Shown here piece by piece: positions 54,789-63,508 of a stretch of 64,000 bases of DNA; position 1 is the stretch's first letter; every line of letters begins with the position of its first letter. The notes beneath the pieces are model-generated. The model did no database searches and was not told the origin of the DNA. It was given only the letters and a program-made list of their open reading frames with translations. The stretch comes from Georgenia subflava (GTDB taxonomy: Bacteria; Actinomycetota; Actinomycetes; Actinomycetales; Actinomycetaceae), in NCBI RefSeq assembly GCF_009193155.1, contig NZ_VUKD01000001.1, forward strand, positions 868,001 to 932,000, given 5' to 3'. A program made the translations under genes and the position numbers.

Positions 54789-54798
54789 GGACCCACCC

Positions 54799-55857
54799 GT
54801 GAGCACGAGCCCCGACCGCCTGCGCGTGGTCGTCGCCACCCCGCTGCCCGACGAGCTCTGCGAGTACATCACCCGCGCGGAGCCGCGCATCGACCTCGTC
54901 GTGGACCAGGACCTCCTCCCTCCCATGCGCTTCCCCGGCGACCACGACGGCGACCCGGCCTTCACCCGTTCCCCGGAGCAGCAGGCACGTTTCGAGGAGC
55001 TCGTGGACTCCGCCGACGTCCTCTACGGCATCCCGGACACCAACCCGGCAGACCTCACCCGGACCGTTCGCGCCAACCCGCGGCTGCGCTGGGTGCACAC
55101 GATGGCCGCCGGCGGCGGCGGGCAGGTCAAGGCCGCCGGGCTCACGTCGGCGGAGCTCGACCGGGTCGTCTTCTCCACCTCGGCCGGCGCGCACGCCGCG
55201 ACGCTGGCGGAGTTCGCGCTGTTCGGGGTCCTCGCCGGCGCCAAGGACCTGCCGAAGCTGCAGGCCCACCAGGCGCGCAAGGAGTGGGCCCCCCGGTGGG
55301 CGATGCGCCAGCTCTCGGAGATGACGGTGCTCGTGGTCGGGCTGGGCAGCATCGGTCGCGCCACCGTGGCGAAGCTCAGCGCGCTCGGTGCCAAGGTGGT
55401 CGGCACGTCCCGCCGCGACGTCGACGTCCCCGGCCTGTCCGCCGTCGTGCATCCCGACGACCTCGCCGCGGCCGCCGCGGAGGCCGACGCCATCGTCTCC
55501 ACCCTGCCGGGCACGGACGCCACGCACCAGATGATCAGCGCCGACGTCCTCGCCGCCGTGCGGCCGGGGACGATCTTCGTCAGCGTCGGCCGCGGCACCG
55601 TGGTGGACGAGCAGGCCCTGGTGTCCGCGCTCGAGGACGGGCGCATCGGGTTCGCCGCGCTGGACGTCTTCTACACCGAGCCGCTGCCCTCCGACAGCCC
55701 GCTCTGGCAGCTGCCGAACGTCGTCGTCGCCCCGCACACGGCAGCGCTGAACGACGCCGAGGACCGACTCATCGCCGAGCTGTTCGTCGAGAACGCGGGC
55801 CGCCTCCTCGACGGCCGGCCGCTGCTCAACGTCGTGGACACCGTCGAGTTCTACTGA
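54799..55857 (+). CDS. D-isomer-specific 2-hydroxyacid dehydrogenase
   Basis: 352 residues, GTG start with GGAGG. NAD-binding VVGLGSIGRATVAKL near residue 177; catalytic Arg in VGRGTVVDE, Glu in FYTEPLP and His in APHTAA. Reduces a 2-oxoacid such as glyoxylate or hydroxypyruvate. Followed 52 bp later by an IclR regulator gene on the same strand. Confidence 0.92.
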   Translation: MSTSPDRLRVVVATPLPDELCEYITRAEPRIDLVVDQDLLPPMRFPGDHDGDPAFTRSPEQQARFEELVDSADVLYGIPDTNPADLTRTVRANPRLRWVHTMAAGGGGQVKAAGLTSAELDRVVFSTSAGAHAATLAEFALFGVLAGAKDLPKLQAHQARKEWAPRWAMRQLSEMTVLVVGLGSIGRATVAKLSALGAKVVGTSRRDVDVPGLSAVVHPDDLAAAAAEADAIVSTLPGTDATHQMISADVLAAVRPGTIFVSVGRGTVVDEQALVSALEDGRIGFAALDVFYTEPLPSDSPLWQLPNVVVAPHTAALNDAEDRLIAELFVENAGRLLDGRPLLNVVDTVEFY

Positions 55858-55909
55858 TCCCCGCCGCGGCGGCGCGCGTCCGCCGGGAGACGTCACGAGA
55901 GGCGGCGCA

Positions 55910-56695
55910 GTGACCGAGATCGGGCACCTGGTCGAGAAGAGCCCCGCGCCCGCCGTCACCCGGGCGGCCGCGCTGCTGGACCTGCTCGCGCAGGCGCACG
56001 GCGGCCTCGGCCTGACCGAGATCGCGCGTGCGCTGGGCCTGGCGAAGTCCTCGACGTCGAACATCTGCGTCGCCCTGGAGCAGGCGGGCCTGATCGCCCG
56101 CCGGGAGACCGGGTACGTGCTGGGCCGCCAGGTGGCCCGCCTGGGCGGGGCGTACCTGCGCGGCTTCGACCTCGTCCGCGAGTTCTACCGGGTGTGCGAG
56201 GCCTCGCAGGTCCTCTCCCGGGAGCTGCTGCAGCTCGCCCTGCTCGACGGCACGCAGGTCCTGTACCTGGCGCGGCACGAGGGCCGGGCGCCGCTGCGCC
56301 TGTCCGCCACGGTCGGCGACCGCTTCCCGGCGCCGATCACCGCCGTCGGCACCGCGCTGCTCAGCCGGCTCGACCCCGCCGAGGTGCGCGAGCGCTTCGC
56401 CGACCCGGTGACGCTCCCGGTGTGGACCGACAGCTCGGTCCGGACGGTGGAGGACCTGCTGGCCAAGCTCGCGGCCACCGCCGAACGGGGCTTCGCCGTC
56501 GACGACGGCGAGACGCACCCTGGGGTGTACGGCGTTGCCGTCCTGCTGCCCGCGGCCACGGCGGGGGGTGAACCGGTCGCGCTGGGGTGCTCGATGATGA
56601 AGGCGTCGATGACCGCCGAGCACCGCGACACGGTCGTCGACGCGCTGCGGTCGGCACGCGAGGAGCTGGCCGACCCGATGCGTGCGGCGGACTGA
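55910..56695 (+). CDS. IclR-family transcriptional regulator
   Basis: 261 residues, GTG start. N-terminal winged helix (AVTRAAALLDLLAQAHGGLGLTEIARALGLAKSSTSNI, then GYVLGRQVARLG) and the IclR sensor domain (SATVGDRFPAPITAVGTALLS, RGFAVDDGETHPGVYGVAVLL). Probably regulates the flanking dehydrogenases or the M20 hydrolase. Ends 15 bp from the convergent M20 gene. Confidence 0.92.
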   Translation: MTEIGHLVEKSPAPAVTRAAALLDLLAQAHGGLGLTEIARALGLAKSSTSNICVALEQAGLIARRETGYVLGRQVARLGGAYLRGFDLVREFYRVCEASQVLSRELLQLALLDGTQVLYLARHEGRAPLRLSATVGDRFPAPITAVGTALLSRLDPAEVRERFADPVTLPVWTDSSVRTVEDLLAKLAATAERGFAVDDGETHPGVYGVAVLLPAATAGGEPVALGCSMMKASMTAEHRDTVVDALRSAREELADPMRAAD

Positions 56696-56710
56696 CGGGG
56701 CGGTGCGGTG

Positions 56711-57991
56711 CTAGCCCGCCAGCCAGGCCAGCGCGGCGACGACGACGGCCGCGGTGCCGGTCCGCAGGGTCGGCTGGACGACGGGCGCGAACCCGGGCGA
56801 GTGGTTGCCCGGGACGTCCTGCGTGACGGTGCCCCGCTCGGCCGCGGACCGGTACAGCTCCGGGTCGATGCCGCCGATGCCCCAGTAGGTGTAGGGCACG
56901 CCGAGCGCGTCCGGGACGGTCGAGAAGTCCTCGCTGGCGGTCTGCCGCCCGAAGTCCGTGGCCGAGTCGCCGAAGTAGGACGCGAACGCCTTCCCCACCC
57001 GGGCGGTGACGGCGGGGTCGTTGGAGGTCAGCGGGTAGCGGTCGTAGCTCTCGAGCTCGGGCTCGCGGGGTGACCCGGACGCCGCGCACTCGGCCCGCAC
57101 GATCCGCTCCACGGCGCTGAGCATCTGGTCGCGCACCTCTTCGCTGTAGGCGCGCAGGTTCAGCTCGAGCACCGCGTGGTCGTCGATGATGTTGCTCTTG
57201 GCGCCCACCACCATCCGCCCCACCGTCAGCACCGCGAACTCCCCCGGCGCGATCTCGCGGGAGACCACCGACTGCAGCCGGACCACGATCATCGCCGCCA
57301 GGACCGCCGGGTCAACCGCCAGGTGCGGCATGGAGCCGTGGCTGCCCCGGCCGAAGACGGTGACCCGCACGCTCTCCGCCAGCGACAGGAACGGCCCCTC
57401 GTGCGTCCCGACGGTCCCGGCCGGGTAGGCGAGGACGTGCTGGGCGAAGGCGACGTCGGGCGTGGGCAGGAGCGTGTCGAGCCCGGCGTCGACCATGCGG
57501 CTCGCGCCGTTCGCGAGCTCCTCGGCGGGCTGGAGCAGCGCGACGAAGGTGCCCGACCACGCCTCCTGCGCCCCGGCGAGGAGCCGCACCGCCCCTAGCA
57601 GGCTGGCCACGTGCACGTCGTGGCCGCACGCATGCATCAGCGGCACCTCCTTGCCCGCGGCGTCGGTGGTCGTGGCCTCGGACGCGTACGGCAGCCCGGT
57701 CGCCTCCTTGACGGGGAGCCCGTCCATGTCGGCACGCATCAGCACCACCCGCCCGGGCCCGTTGCTCAGGACGCCGACGACGCCGGTCCCGCCGACGCCC
57801 TCGTGCACCGTGAGGCCGTGCCGCCTCAGCTCCTCGGCGGCCACCCCTGCCGTCCTGGTCTCCTGGTGCCCGAGCTCGGGGTGGGCGTGCAGATCCCGGT
57901 AGAGGTCTTCCTGCCACGCGCGCATCTCGGGCTCGCCGGCGAGCACGGCCTCGACCGCGGAGCGTCCGTCCATCTTCCTCGACCCGTCCAT
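56711..57991 (-). CDS. M20D-family amidohydrolase / carboxypeptidase
   Basis: 426 residues from ATG 57991; another ATG six codons on has a GAGGAAG too close to it. Metal and catalytic motifs: ADMDGLPV, HACGHDVH, QPAEELANGASRM and GSHGSMPH, with a dimerisation domain between. Hydrolyses an N-acyl amino acid or hippurate/indole-conjugate type amide. The substrate is unknown. Confidence 0.9.
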   Translation of the reverse strand: MDGSRKMDGRSAVEAVLAGEPEMRAWQEDLYRDLHAHPELGHQETRTAGVAAEELRRHGLTVHEGVGGTGVVGVLSNGPGRVVLMRADMDGLPVKEATGLPYASEATTTDAAGKEVPLMHACGHDVHVASLLGAVRLLAGAQEAWSGTFVALLQPAEELANGASRMVDAGLDTLLPTPDVAFAQHVLAYPAGTVGTHEGPFLSLAESVRVTVFGRGSHGSMPHLAVDPAVLAAMIVVRLQSVVSREIAPGEFAVLTVGRMVVGAKSNIIDDHAVLELNLRAYSEEVRDQMLSAVERIVRAECAASGSPREPELESYDRYPLTSNDPAVTARVGKAFASYFGDSATDFGRQTASEDFSTVPDALGVPYTYWGIGGIDPELYRSAAERGTVTQDVPGNHSPGFAPVVQPTLRTGTAAVVVAALAWLAG

Positions 57992-58316
57992 CCCGGAGAT
58001 TCCCCTCGATCCGTGGTCCGCACCATCGGCGTGGCCGGCTGCGGGCGTTCGTCGCTCACCATCCTCCACAGCCACGGGATGCGCACACCGGGGTACTCGT
58101 CGCAGTGGCCAGGTCGGCGCCGTCGAGCCGGCAGTCCACGAACGTGGTGTGCCGCCAGCTGCCGTGCGGAGAGACCGTGCCGTCTGACGTGCCGGGCGAC
58201 CGACGCGCGGGCCACCGCGCTGCAGCTGCACGGGTGCGACACGGTGCTCGTCACCCGCCTGCGCGCGGCAGGTCGTCCCGCGGAGGACCACTCACGCCGT
58301 GTCGGACGGTTGGTGC
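57992..58316. other. 325-bp gap without a recognised gene
   Basis: Lies between the M20 gene start and the end of the TRIC-type gene, both on the minus strand. Open frames exist on both strands but lack starts with ribosome sites and recognisable domains. I see no repeat or strong hairpin. Confidence 0.5.
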
Positions 58317-59090
58317 TCAGCGAGGCTCGCCGGGCATCCGGCGCCGCCGTCGTCGCCCCTCGCCGCGGCGCGGACGCAGGGAGTGCACGTCGTCGCCCCG
58401 TTCCCGTCGATGCCTGGTCAGGGCGCGCAGCTGGGTCGGGCTCAGCCTCAGGCTCCAGTCGCCGTGCTCGGGCAGGCGCCAGTTGCGCCAGCGGGCGAGC
58501 ACGCTCAGCCCGGCACCCACCACGATGGCGGCGAGCATGCCCAGCTCGGGCTCGCCGGCGGCGTCCACGGCGATCAGCGCCCCGGACGCGAAGATGGCGC
58601 TCGTCGCGTACAGCGTGTTCCCGCCGAAGACGGCCGGGACCTGGCCGACGGCGACGTCCCGGATCATGCCGCCGCCGACGGCGGTGGTGACCCCGAGCAG
58701 GACCGCCGGCAGCACCCCGAGCCCGAGCGAGAGCGTCTTGGCCGCGCCGGTGGCCGCCCAGCAGCCGAGCACCATGCCGTCGGCGAGGATGAAGAAGCGG
58801 TTCCACCACGTGCCGTCGAGCCGGATCACGAACGCGACGGCGGCTCCGGCGAGCGCGGTGCCGAGGTAGTACGGGTCGGTCAGGGCGACCGGCGTGCCGG
58901 CCTGCAGCAGGGTGTCGCGCAGCATGCCGCCGCCGAGGGCGGAGACGATCGCCAGCAGCGCGAAGCCGACGGCGTCGAACCGCCGCCGCCGGGCGATGAT
59001 CCCGCCGAGGACGCCGTTGAGGAACACCCCGGCGAGGTCGATGCCGCGGAAGAGCTCGGGCAGGACCGACTCGATCTCCGCTGCAGCCAC
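58317..59090 (-). CDS. TRIC-type cation channel / UPF0126 membrane protein
   Basis: 257 residues, GTG start nine bases after the VIT gene stop. Two halves of the UPF0126 repeat each contain GGGMxRD (SALGGGMLRD and TAVGGGMIRD) with about seven membrane helices. Bacterial TRIC proteins conduct cations. The last 40 residues are basic and probably cytoplasmic. Likely co-transcribed with the VIT gene upstream. Confidence 0.88.
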   Translation of the reverse strand: MAAAEIESVLPELFRGIDLAGVFLNGVLGGIIARRRRFDAVGFALLAIVSALGGGMLRDTLLQAGTPVALTDPYYLGTALAGAAVAFVIRLDGTWWNRFFILADGMVLGCWAATGAAKTLSLGLGVLPAVLLGVTTAVGGGMIRDVAVGQVPAVFGGNTLYATSAIFASGALIAVDAAGEPELGMLAAIVVGAGLSVLARWRNWRLPEHGDWSLRLSPTQLRALTRHRRERGDDVHSLRPRRGEGRRRRRRMPGEPR

Positions 59091-59099
59091 AGCGCCTGC

Positions 59100-60194
59100 C
59101 TACACCACGGTCGTCCCGAAGGCGAGACCGAGGACGTAGGTGACGGCCGCGGCGCCGATGCCGATACCGAGCTGGCGCAGCGCCCGGCGCAGCGGCGGCG
59201 CCCCGGAGAGCACGCCGACGACGGCGCCGGTGCCGAGCAGCACGACGCCGACCAGGCCGGCGGCCAGGAGGATGGCCGGGAGGCCGGACATGCCGAACAG
59301 GTAGGGCAGGATCGGCACGAGCGCACCGGAGGCGAAGAAGCAGAAGCTGGAGATCGCGGCCGCCCACCCGTTGCCGATCTCCTCGAAGCTCTGCACCTCA
59401 CGGTCGGGCACGCCCTGCCCGGCGGTGACGCGGGCGATGACCCCGGCGGCGTGCTCCTGGGCCTCGGCCGCCTCCATGCCCCGGGCGCGGTAGACGAGGG
59501 CGAGCTCGTTGGCGCCGACGTCGAGGTCCGGGATGATCTCGTCGGCGCGCGCGTCCGGCGTCGACGCCTCGAGCAGCTCGCGCTGGGAACGCACCGAGAC
59601 GTACTCCCCCGCCCCCATGGACAGGGCGCCGGCCAGCAGGCCGGCGATGCCGGTGACGAGCACGGCACCCGCCGAGATACCGGTTGCCCCCACGCCGAGG
59701 ACGAGCGCGAGGTTGGAGACGAGGCCGTCGTTGGCGCCGAAGACGGCGGCACGGAAGGTGCCGGACATGCGGGCACGGCCCCGCGTGGCCAGGGCGCGGA
59801 CCACCTCGCCGTGCACGCGCTCGTCGGCGGCCATCGCGTCGGTGGCATCGGCGTCGTGGGCGTAGGCGGAGCGGGCCTCGGCGTTCTGGGCGAGGGCGAG
59901 GACGAAGACGCCGCCGAACGTGCGGGCGAGCCGGCCGAGGACGCGGGTGCGCAGGTCGCCGCGTCGCGGCTTGCCCACCTGGTCCCCGAGCAGGGTGCGC
60001 CAGTGCTGCTCGTGACGGGACTCGGCGTCGGCCAGACCGAGGAGGATCTCGCGCTCCTCGCCGGTGCGGCGCGAGGCGAGCTGCCGGTAGACGGCGCCCT
60101 CGGCCCGCTCGTCGGCCAGGTACTGGCGCCAGCGGCGCACCTGGGCGGGACTCGGGCGGCTCTCGGGGCCGGAGGAAGCGGACATACGTGCCAT
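59100..60194 (-). CDS. VIT1/CCC1-family transporter with N-terminal ferritin-like domain
   Basis: 364 residues; ATG at 60194 or 60185, neither with a clear ribosome site. Residues 20-140 are rubrerythrin-like (WRQYLADERAEGAVYRQLA, ADAESRHEQHW). The VIT membrane domain starts near 150 (FGANDGLVSNLALVLGVGATG) with about five helices and SMGAGEYVSVRSQ. Family members move Fe2+ or Mn2+. A metal-handling role fits the attached ferritin-like domain. Confidence 0.88.
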   Translation of the reverse strand: MARMSASSGPESRPSPAQVRRWRQYLADERAEGAVYRQLASRRTGEEREILLGLADAESRHEQHWRTLLGDQVGKPRRGDLRTRVLGRLARTFGGVFVLALAQNAEARSAYAHDADATDAMAADERVHGEVVRALATRGRARMSGTFRAAVFGANDGLVSNLALVLGVGATGISAGAVLVTGIAGLLAGALSMGAGEYVSVRSQRELLEASTPDARADEIIPDLDVGANELALVYRARGMEAAEAQEHAAGVIARVTAGQGVPDREVQSFEEIGNGWAAAISSFCFFASGALVPILPYLFGMSGLPAILLAAGLVGVVLLGTGAVVGVLSGAPPLRRALRQLGIGIGAAAVTYVLGLAFGTTVV

Positions 60195-60369
60195 CGTGGC
60201 AGCCGCACGGACCGCGGCCCAGTGCCTCGCGAGTGGGATCACCCACTGTTCGCCGCACCGAAGAAACGGCACCAGGACGCCAGAAACTCGGTGTCCCGGG
60301 TGACCCGTCGCCGCCCCGTCGACAACCCCGGGACGGTGCTGGCGGGAAGCACGAAGCACCTGGGAGGTC

Positions 60370-60516
60370 GGGTCGTGTCCACGCCGAAGGATCTGTACCG
60401 ACTATCGGTACGAACCCTTCGGTCAGCCCCTGGGGCGTCGGGTCGCGCCCACGCCGGGAGCTCGGGTCGTGTCCACGCCGAAGGGTTCGTACCGACTGTC
60501 GGTACGAACCCTTCGG
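60370..60516. repeat. Compound repeat: 17-bp direct repeats with hairpin family copies 2 and 3
   Basis: GGGTCGTGTCCACGCCG occurs at 60370 and 60464, with a two-mismatch copy at 60440. Hairpin copy 2 (60384-60422) has three mismatches in its left arm; copy 3 (60478-60516) has perfect 17-bp arms and loop ACTGT. Copy 3 directly abuts the stop codon of the minus-strand acetyltransferase gene, so it is the likely end of that transcript. Confidence 0.75.
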
Positions 60517-61134
60517 TCAGATCCCACCCTCGGGCGTTCCGAGACGTGCCTGGAGCCCGGCTCGGACGGCCGGCCACTCCTCGGCGAGGATCGAGAAGAT
60601 CACCGAGTCCCGCCACGCTCCGTCGGCGCGCCGGCGATGGTGCCGGGCCACGCCCTCACGCACCGCGCCGAGCTTGGCGATGGCGGCCTGGGAGCGCGCG
60701 TTGACGGCGTCGGTCTGGAGCTTGACCCGCCCCAGGCCGCAGTCCTCGAAGGCGTGGCCGAGCAGCGCCAGCTTGGCAGCCGGGTTCACGGACGTGCCCC
60801 ACACGCGCGGGGCGTAGGCCGTCCAACCAAGATGGGCGCCCTCGTTGACGAGGTCGACGTCGCCGAGGGTCGTGGTCCCCACGAGCTCACCCGTGCCGGT
60901 CATCGTGACGGCGTAGGCGACACCGCCCGTGCCGGCGCGCATGTTGCCCGCCACGAACGCCCGGGCACCGGCCAGGTCCCGCGGCCGCGCGGACGGGCCC
61001 GCGCCGTATCCCGAGGCCCAGACGCGCTCGTCGTCGAGGACGGCGAACAGTTCGGCGGCGTCGTCGAGCACCAGCGGGCGCAGTGTGACGACATCGTTGG
61101 TGAGGACTCGGCCGTCCGGAGCAATCGCGGGCAC
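60517..61134 (-). CDS. GNAT-family N-acetyltransferase
   Basis: 205 residues from GTG 61134, which follows a TACTGT -10 box by seven bases; a GTG at 61143 overlaps that box and is less likely. RimJ-type GNAT: VTLRPLVLDDAAELFAVLDD, GAHLGWTAYAPRVWGTSVNPAAKLALLGHAFE and NARSQAAIAKLGAVREG. Acetyl-CoA binding is expected; the acceptor is unknown. Ends against hairpin copy 3. Confidence 0.88.
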   Translation of the reverse strand: MPAIAPDGRVLTNDVVTLRPLVLDDAAELFAVLDDERVWASGYGAGPSARPRDLAGARAFVAGNMRAGTGGVAYAVTMTGTGELVGTTTLGDVDLVNEGAHLGWTAYAPRVWGTSVNPAAKLALLGHAFEDCGLGRVKLQTDAVNARSQAAIAKLGAVREGVARHHRRRADGAWRDSVIFSILAEEWPAVRAGLQARLGTPEGGI

Positions 61135-61147
61135 GATCCGCACAGTA
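61135..61147 (-). promoter_or_regulatory. Leaderless -10 box of the acetyltransferase gene
   Basis: TACTGT on the minus strand (61142-61147), then seven bases, then GTG 61134, with no Shine-Dalgarno. No good -35 was found. Confidence 0.4.
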
Positions 61148-61233
61148 GCTCGCGTCGCGCGCCGGCCGATGCTGCGGTGCGGCGAACGACAGGCGCTGCG
61201 GCGGCCCTCAGATGCAGGCGGCGCGTGGAAACT

Positions 61234-61254
61234 CCGTACGGATTATCCGTACGG
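61234..61254. terminator. Divergent hairpin of the same design, after the YtxH gene
   Basis: Arms CCGTACGG (each self-palindromic) flank the loop ATTAT; GGAA and TTCC extend the pairing outward. It lies 154 bp past the YtxH stop and before the acetyltransferase promoter, fitting transcript termination between them. Confidence 0.45.
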
Positions 61255-61407
61255 ACCTTCCAGGCGCTCCGCGAGCCGACGGCCGTGTGCCGGTCGGCGT
61301 CCGAGGGACGCCGCCGCGGTGGGTGCAGCGAACCCTCGGCGCCGTTGCAGGTGTGCTTAACGCGCTCGCGACCGACAGGTGACCGCGAGCAACCCGTGGT
61401 GTGCCGG

Positions 61408-61734
61408 TCAGACCTGTGGCTGCGGCGGGGTCGGCTCCAGCGGGCCGTCCGTGCCGCGGCCGGTGTTGCCGGCCGGGATGTCGCTGGAGTGCGCGCCGCC
61501 CGAGCCGGACAGCTTCTCCTTGACCGTCGCGGCGACCTTGTCGGTCACCGCAGAGCCGCGCTCCTTGGCTACGTCGGTCACCTTGGTCTCGACCTTCTGG
61601 ACGTTCGCCTGGACGCGCGGGTTCTCCCAGACCTTCGAGCTCGCCTTCTTGATCTTCTCGTACTGGCCGCGGCCGGCGCGGGCGCCGAGCACGTAGCCGA
61701 GACCGGCGCCGAGTACGAACGAGAGCTTGCCCAT
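61408..61734 (-). CDS. YtxH-domain small membrane-associated protein
   Basis: 108 residues; ATG after GGAGGTC. Residues 3-22 (LSFVLGAGLGYVLGARAGRG) form the glycine-rich hydrophobic YtxH helix; a charged helix and a Pro/Gly-rich tail follow. Envelope-associated stress proteins often have this layout; function unknown. Confidence 0.75.
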   Translation of the reverse strand: MGKLSFVLGAGLGYVLGARAGRGQYEKIKKASSKVWENPRVQANVQKVETKVTDVAKERGSAVTDKVAATVKEKLSGSGGAHSSDIPAGNTGRGTDGPLEPTPPQPQV

Positions 61735-61810
61735 GGATGACCTCCGTGCGGTGAGTGGTGCGGTGCTGGTCCACGAGCCTAGGGCGCATCTGTCGGTCGT
61801 GCGCGCGCTC

Positions 61811-61900
61811 GGCACCGTCGTTGACGGCCCGGCACCGCCGTTGGCGGCCCGGCGCCGTCGCTGGCTGCCCGGCACCGTCGCTGGCGGTTCGGCACCACCC
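61811..61900. repeat. 20-bp minisatellite upstream of the MFS gene
   Basis: Four 20-bp units (61811, 61831, 61851, 61871) and a half unit, starting GGCACCGTCG or close variants. It occupies much of the gap between the divergent YtxH and MFS genes, so it may carry or separate promoters. Confidence 0.8.
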
Positions 61901-61952
61901 GGCGTACAACCGGGGATGTGCCGACGACCATCGCCCAGACCCGGCCCAGCCG

Positions 61953-63242
61953 GTGAGGGCGCAGGAGCTCTACGCCCGCCTCGTCCGTCCCCAGGGCGAC
62001 GCCACCGACGACCTGGCGTCCGAGGCGGCCCGAGACCTGCCCCGCAACGGGCTGCGCCAGGTGGCGGCGAACGGGCTGCAGAGCATCGGCGACGAGATCG
62101 TCAACGCCAAGACGGTCCTGCCCTGGCTCCTCAGCGCGCTCGGCGCACCCGGTGCCCTCGTGGGGCTGCTGGTTCCCGTCCGGGAGTCCGGGTCGATGCT
62201 GCCCCAGGCGGCGCTCCTGCCATGGGTGCAGGGCCGCCGGGTGCGCAAGTGGGCTTGGGTGGCCGGTGCGGCGGGGCAGGCCGCGGCGACGGCGGTGATG
62301 GCCGGTGCGGCGGCGACCGCGAGCGGGACCGCCGCCGGCGCCGTCGTGCTGGTGGCCCTCGCCGTCTTCGCGCTCGCCCGGGCGCTGACCTCCCTGGCCG
62401 GCAAGGACGTCCTGGGCCGCACGGTGCCGAAGGGTCAGCGCGGCCAGATCACGGGGCTCGCCACGGTGCTGTCCGGCGTCGTCGCCATCACCGCGGGCCT
62501 GGGCATCCGCCTGCTCGGAGGCGACGACGTCACACCCCTGGCCGTCCTGCTCGGTGCCGCCGCGCTGGCCTGGGTGGCGGCCACGGCTGTCTACGCGGGC
62601 ATCCGTGAGCCGGCCGACGAACCGGTCGACCCCGGGCCCGACGACGTCGGCTGGCTGGGGAGATCGTGGGCGCTGCTGCGCTCGGACGTGACGTTCCGGC
62701 GCTTCGTCGTGGTTCGCACCCTGCTGCTCGTCTCGGCGCTGAGCCCGCCGTTCATCGTGGCACTCGCGGCGCGGGGCGGGGGCGGGCTCGCCGGCCTCGG
62801 CCCGTTCGTCATCGCCTCCGGCGTCGCGAGCCTCGTCGGCGGCCGCCTGTTCGGCCGCCTCGCCGACCGCTCGAGCCGCCGCGTGATGATCTGGGGCGCT
62901 GCCACCGCGTCCGTCGTCGTCCTCGCCCTGCTGGCGCTGTACACGATCGGCGACGGCGCAGGTGCGGCCTGGATCTTCCCCCTCGGCTACCTGCTGCTGG
63001 CGCTGACGCACACCGGAGTGCGGGTGGCCCGAAAGACCTACGTCGTCGACATGGCGGAGGGTGACCGGCGCACGGAGTACGTGGCGGTCGCCAACACCGC
63101 CATGGGAGTGCTGCTGCTGGTGGCCGGGGCCGTCTCGAGCGGGCTCGCGCTCCTCGGCACCGAGGTGGCGCTCCTCTTCCTGGCGGCGCTGGGTCTGGCC
63201 GGGGTCGTCGCCGCACGGTCACTCCCCGAGGTGAGCAGCTGA
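61953..63242 (+). CDS. Major facilitator superfamily transporter
   Basis: 429 residues from GTG 61953, the only credible in-frame start before the conserved region; no ribosome site is visible. After a soluble N-terminus of about 60 residues there are about ten to twelve hydrophobic helices and the motif GRLFGRLADRSSRRVMIWGA typical of MFS loop 2-3 or 8-9. Substrate unknown. Confidence 0.8.
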   Translation: MRAQELYARLVRPQGDATDDLASEAARDLPRNGLRQVAANGLQSIGDEIVNAKTVLPWLLSALGAPGALVGLLVPVRESGSMLPQAALLPWVQGRRVRKWAWVAGAAGQAAATAVMAGAAATASGTAAGAVVLVALAVFALARALTSLAGKDVLGRTVPKGQRGQITGLATVLSGVVAITAGLGIRLLGGDDVTPLAVLLGAAALAWVAATAVYAGIREPADEPVDPGPDDVGWLGRSWALLRSDVTFRRFVVVRTLLLVSALSPPFIVALAARGGGGLAGLGPFVIASGVASLVGGRLFGRLADRSSRRVMIWGAATASVVVLALLALYTIGDGAGAAWIFPLGYLLLALTHTGVRVARKTYVVDMAEGDRRTEYVAVANTAMGVLLLVAGAVSSGLALLGTEVALLFLAALGLAGVVAARSLPEVSS

Positions 63243-63317
63243 CCGCGGCGCCGCCGATGCGCTCGGACCGGCCAGCCCGTCGCCGAGTTCTGACGATCAG
63301 CGAAACAGGGGGGACAA

Positions 63318-63508
63318 CCGTCGAGAGGGCGACCGGGAGGGATCGCCGTCGGGAGGGCGACCCGGAGGATTACCGTCGGGACGGCGCCCGGGGAGAATCC
63401 CCGTCGGGAGCGCGACCGGGAGGATCGCCGTCGGGAGGGCGAAGCGAAAGGTCACCGTCGGGAGGGCGACGGGGAGGATCACCGTCGAGGGGGCGACTCG
63501 ATCCGCCT
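63318..63508. repeat. 27/28-bp minisatellite running into the permease gene end
   Basis: Seven units beginning CCGTCG at 63318, 63346, 63373, 63401, 63428, 63455 and 63482; spacing 27 or 28 bp. The last unit lies inside the 3' end of the minus-strand permease gene (stop at 63479). Open frames through the array are not credible genes. Confidence 0.85.

Noticed and set aside
57992-58316. Remnant of a regulator gene in the gap (a stretch resembling a GntR effector domain)
   Set aside because: The resemblance is short and weak and no HTH region is present.
60384-60516. Short peptides such as GFVPTVGTNPS read through the hairpins
   Set aside because: They are translations of the palindrome and occur wherever the hairpin does; not proteins.
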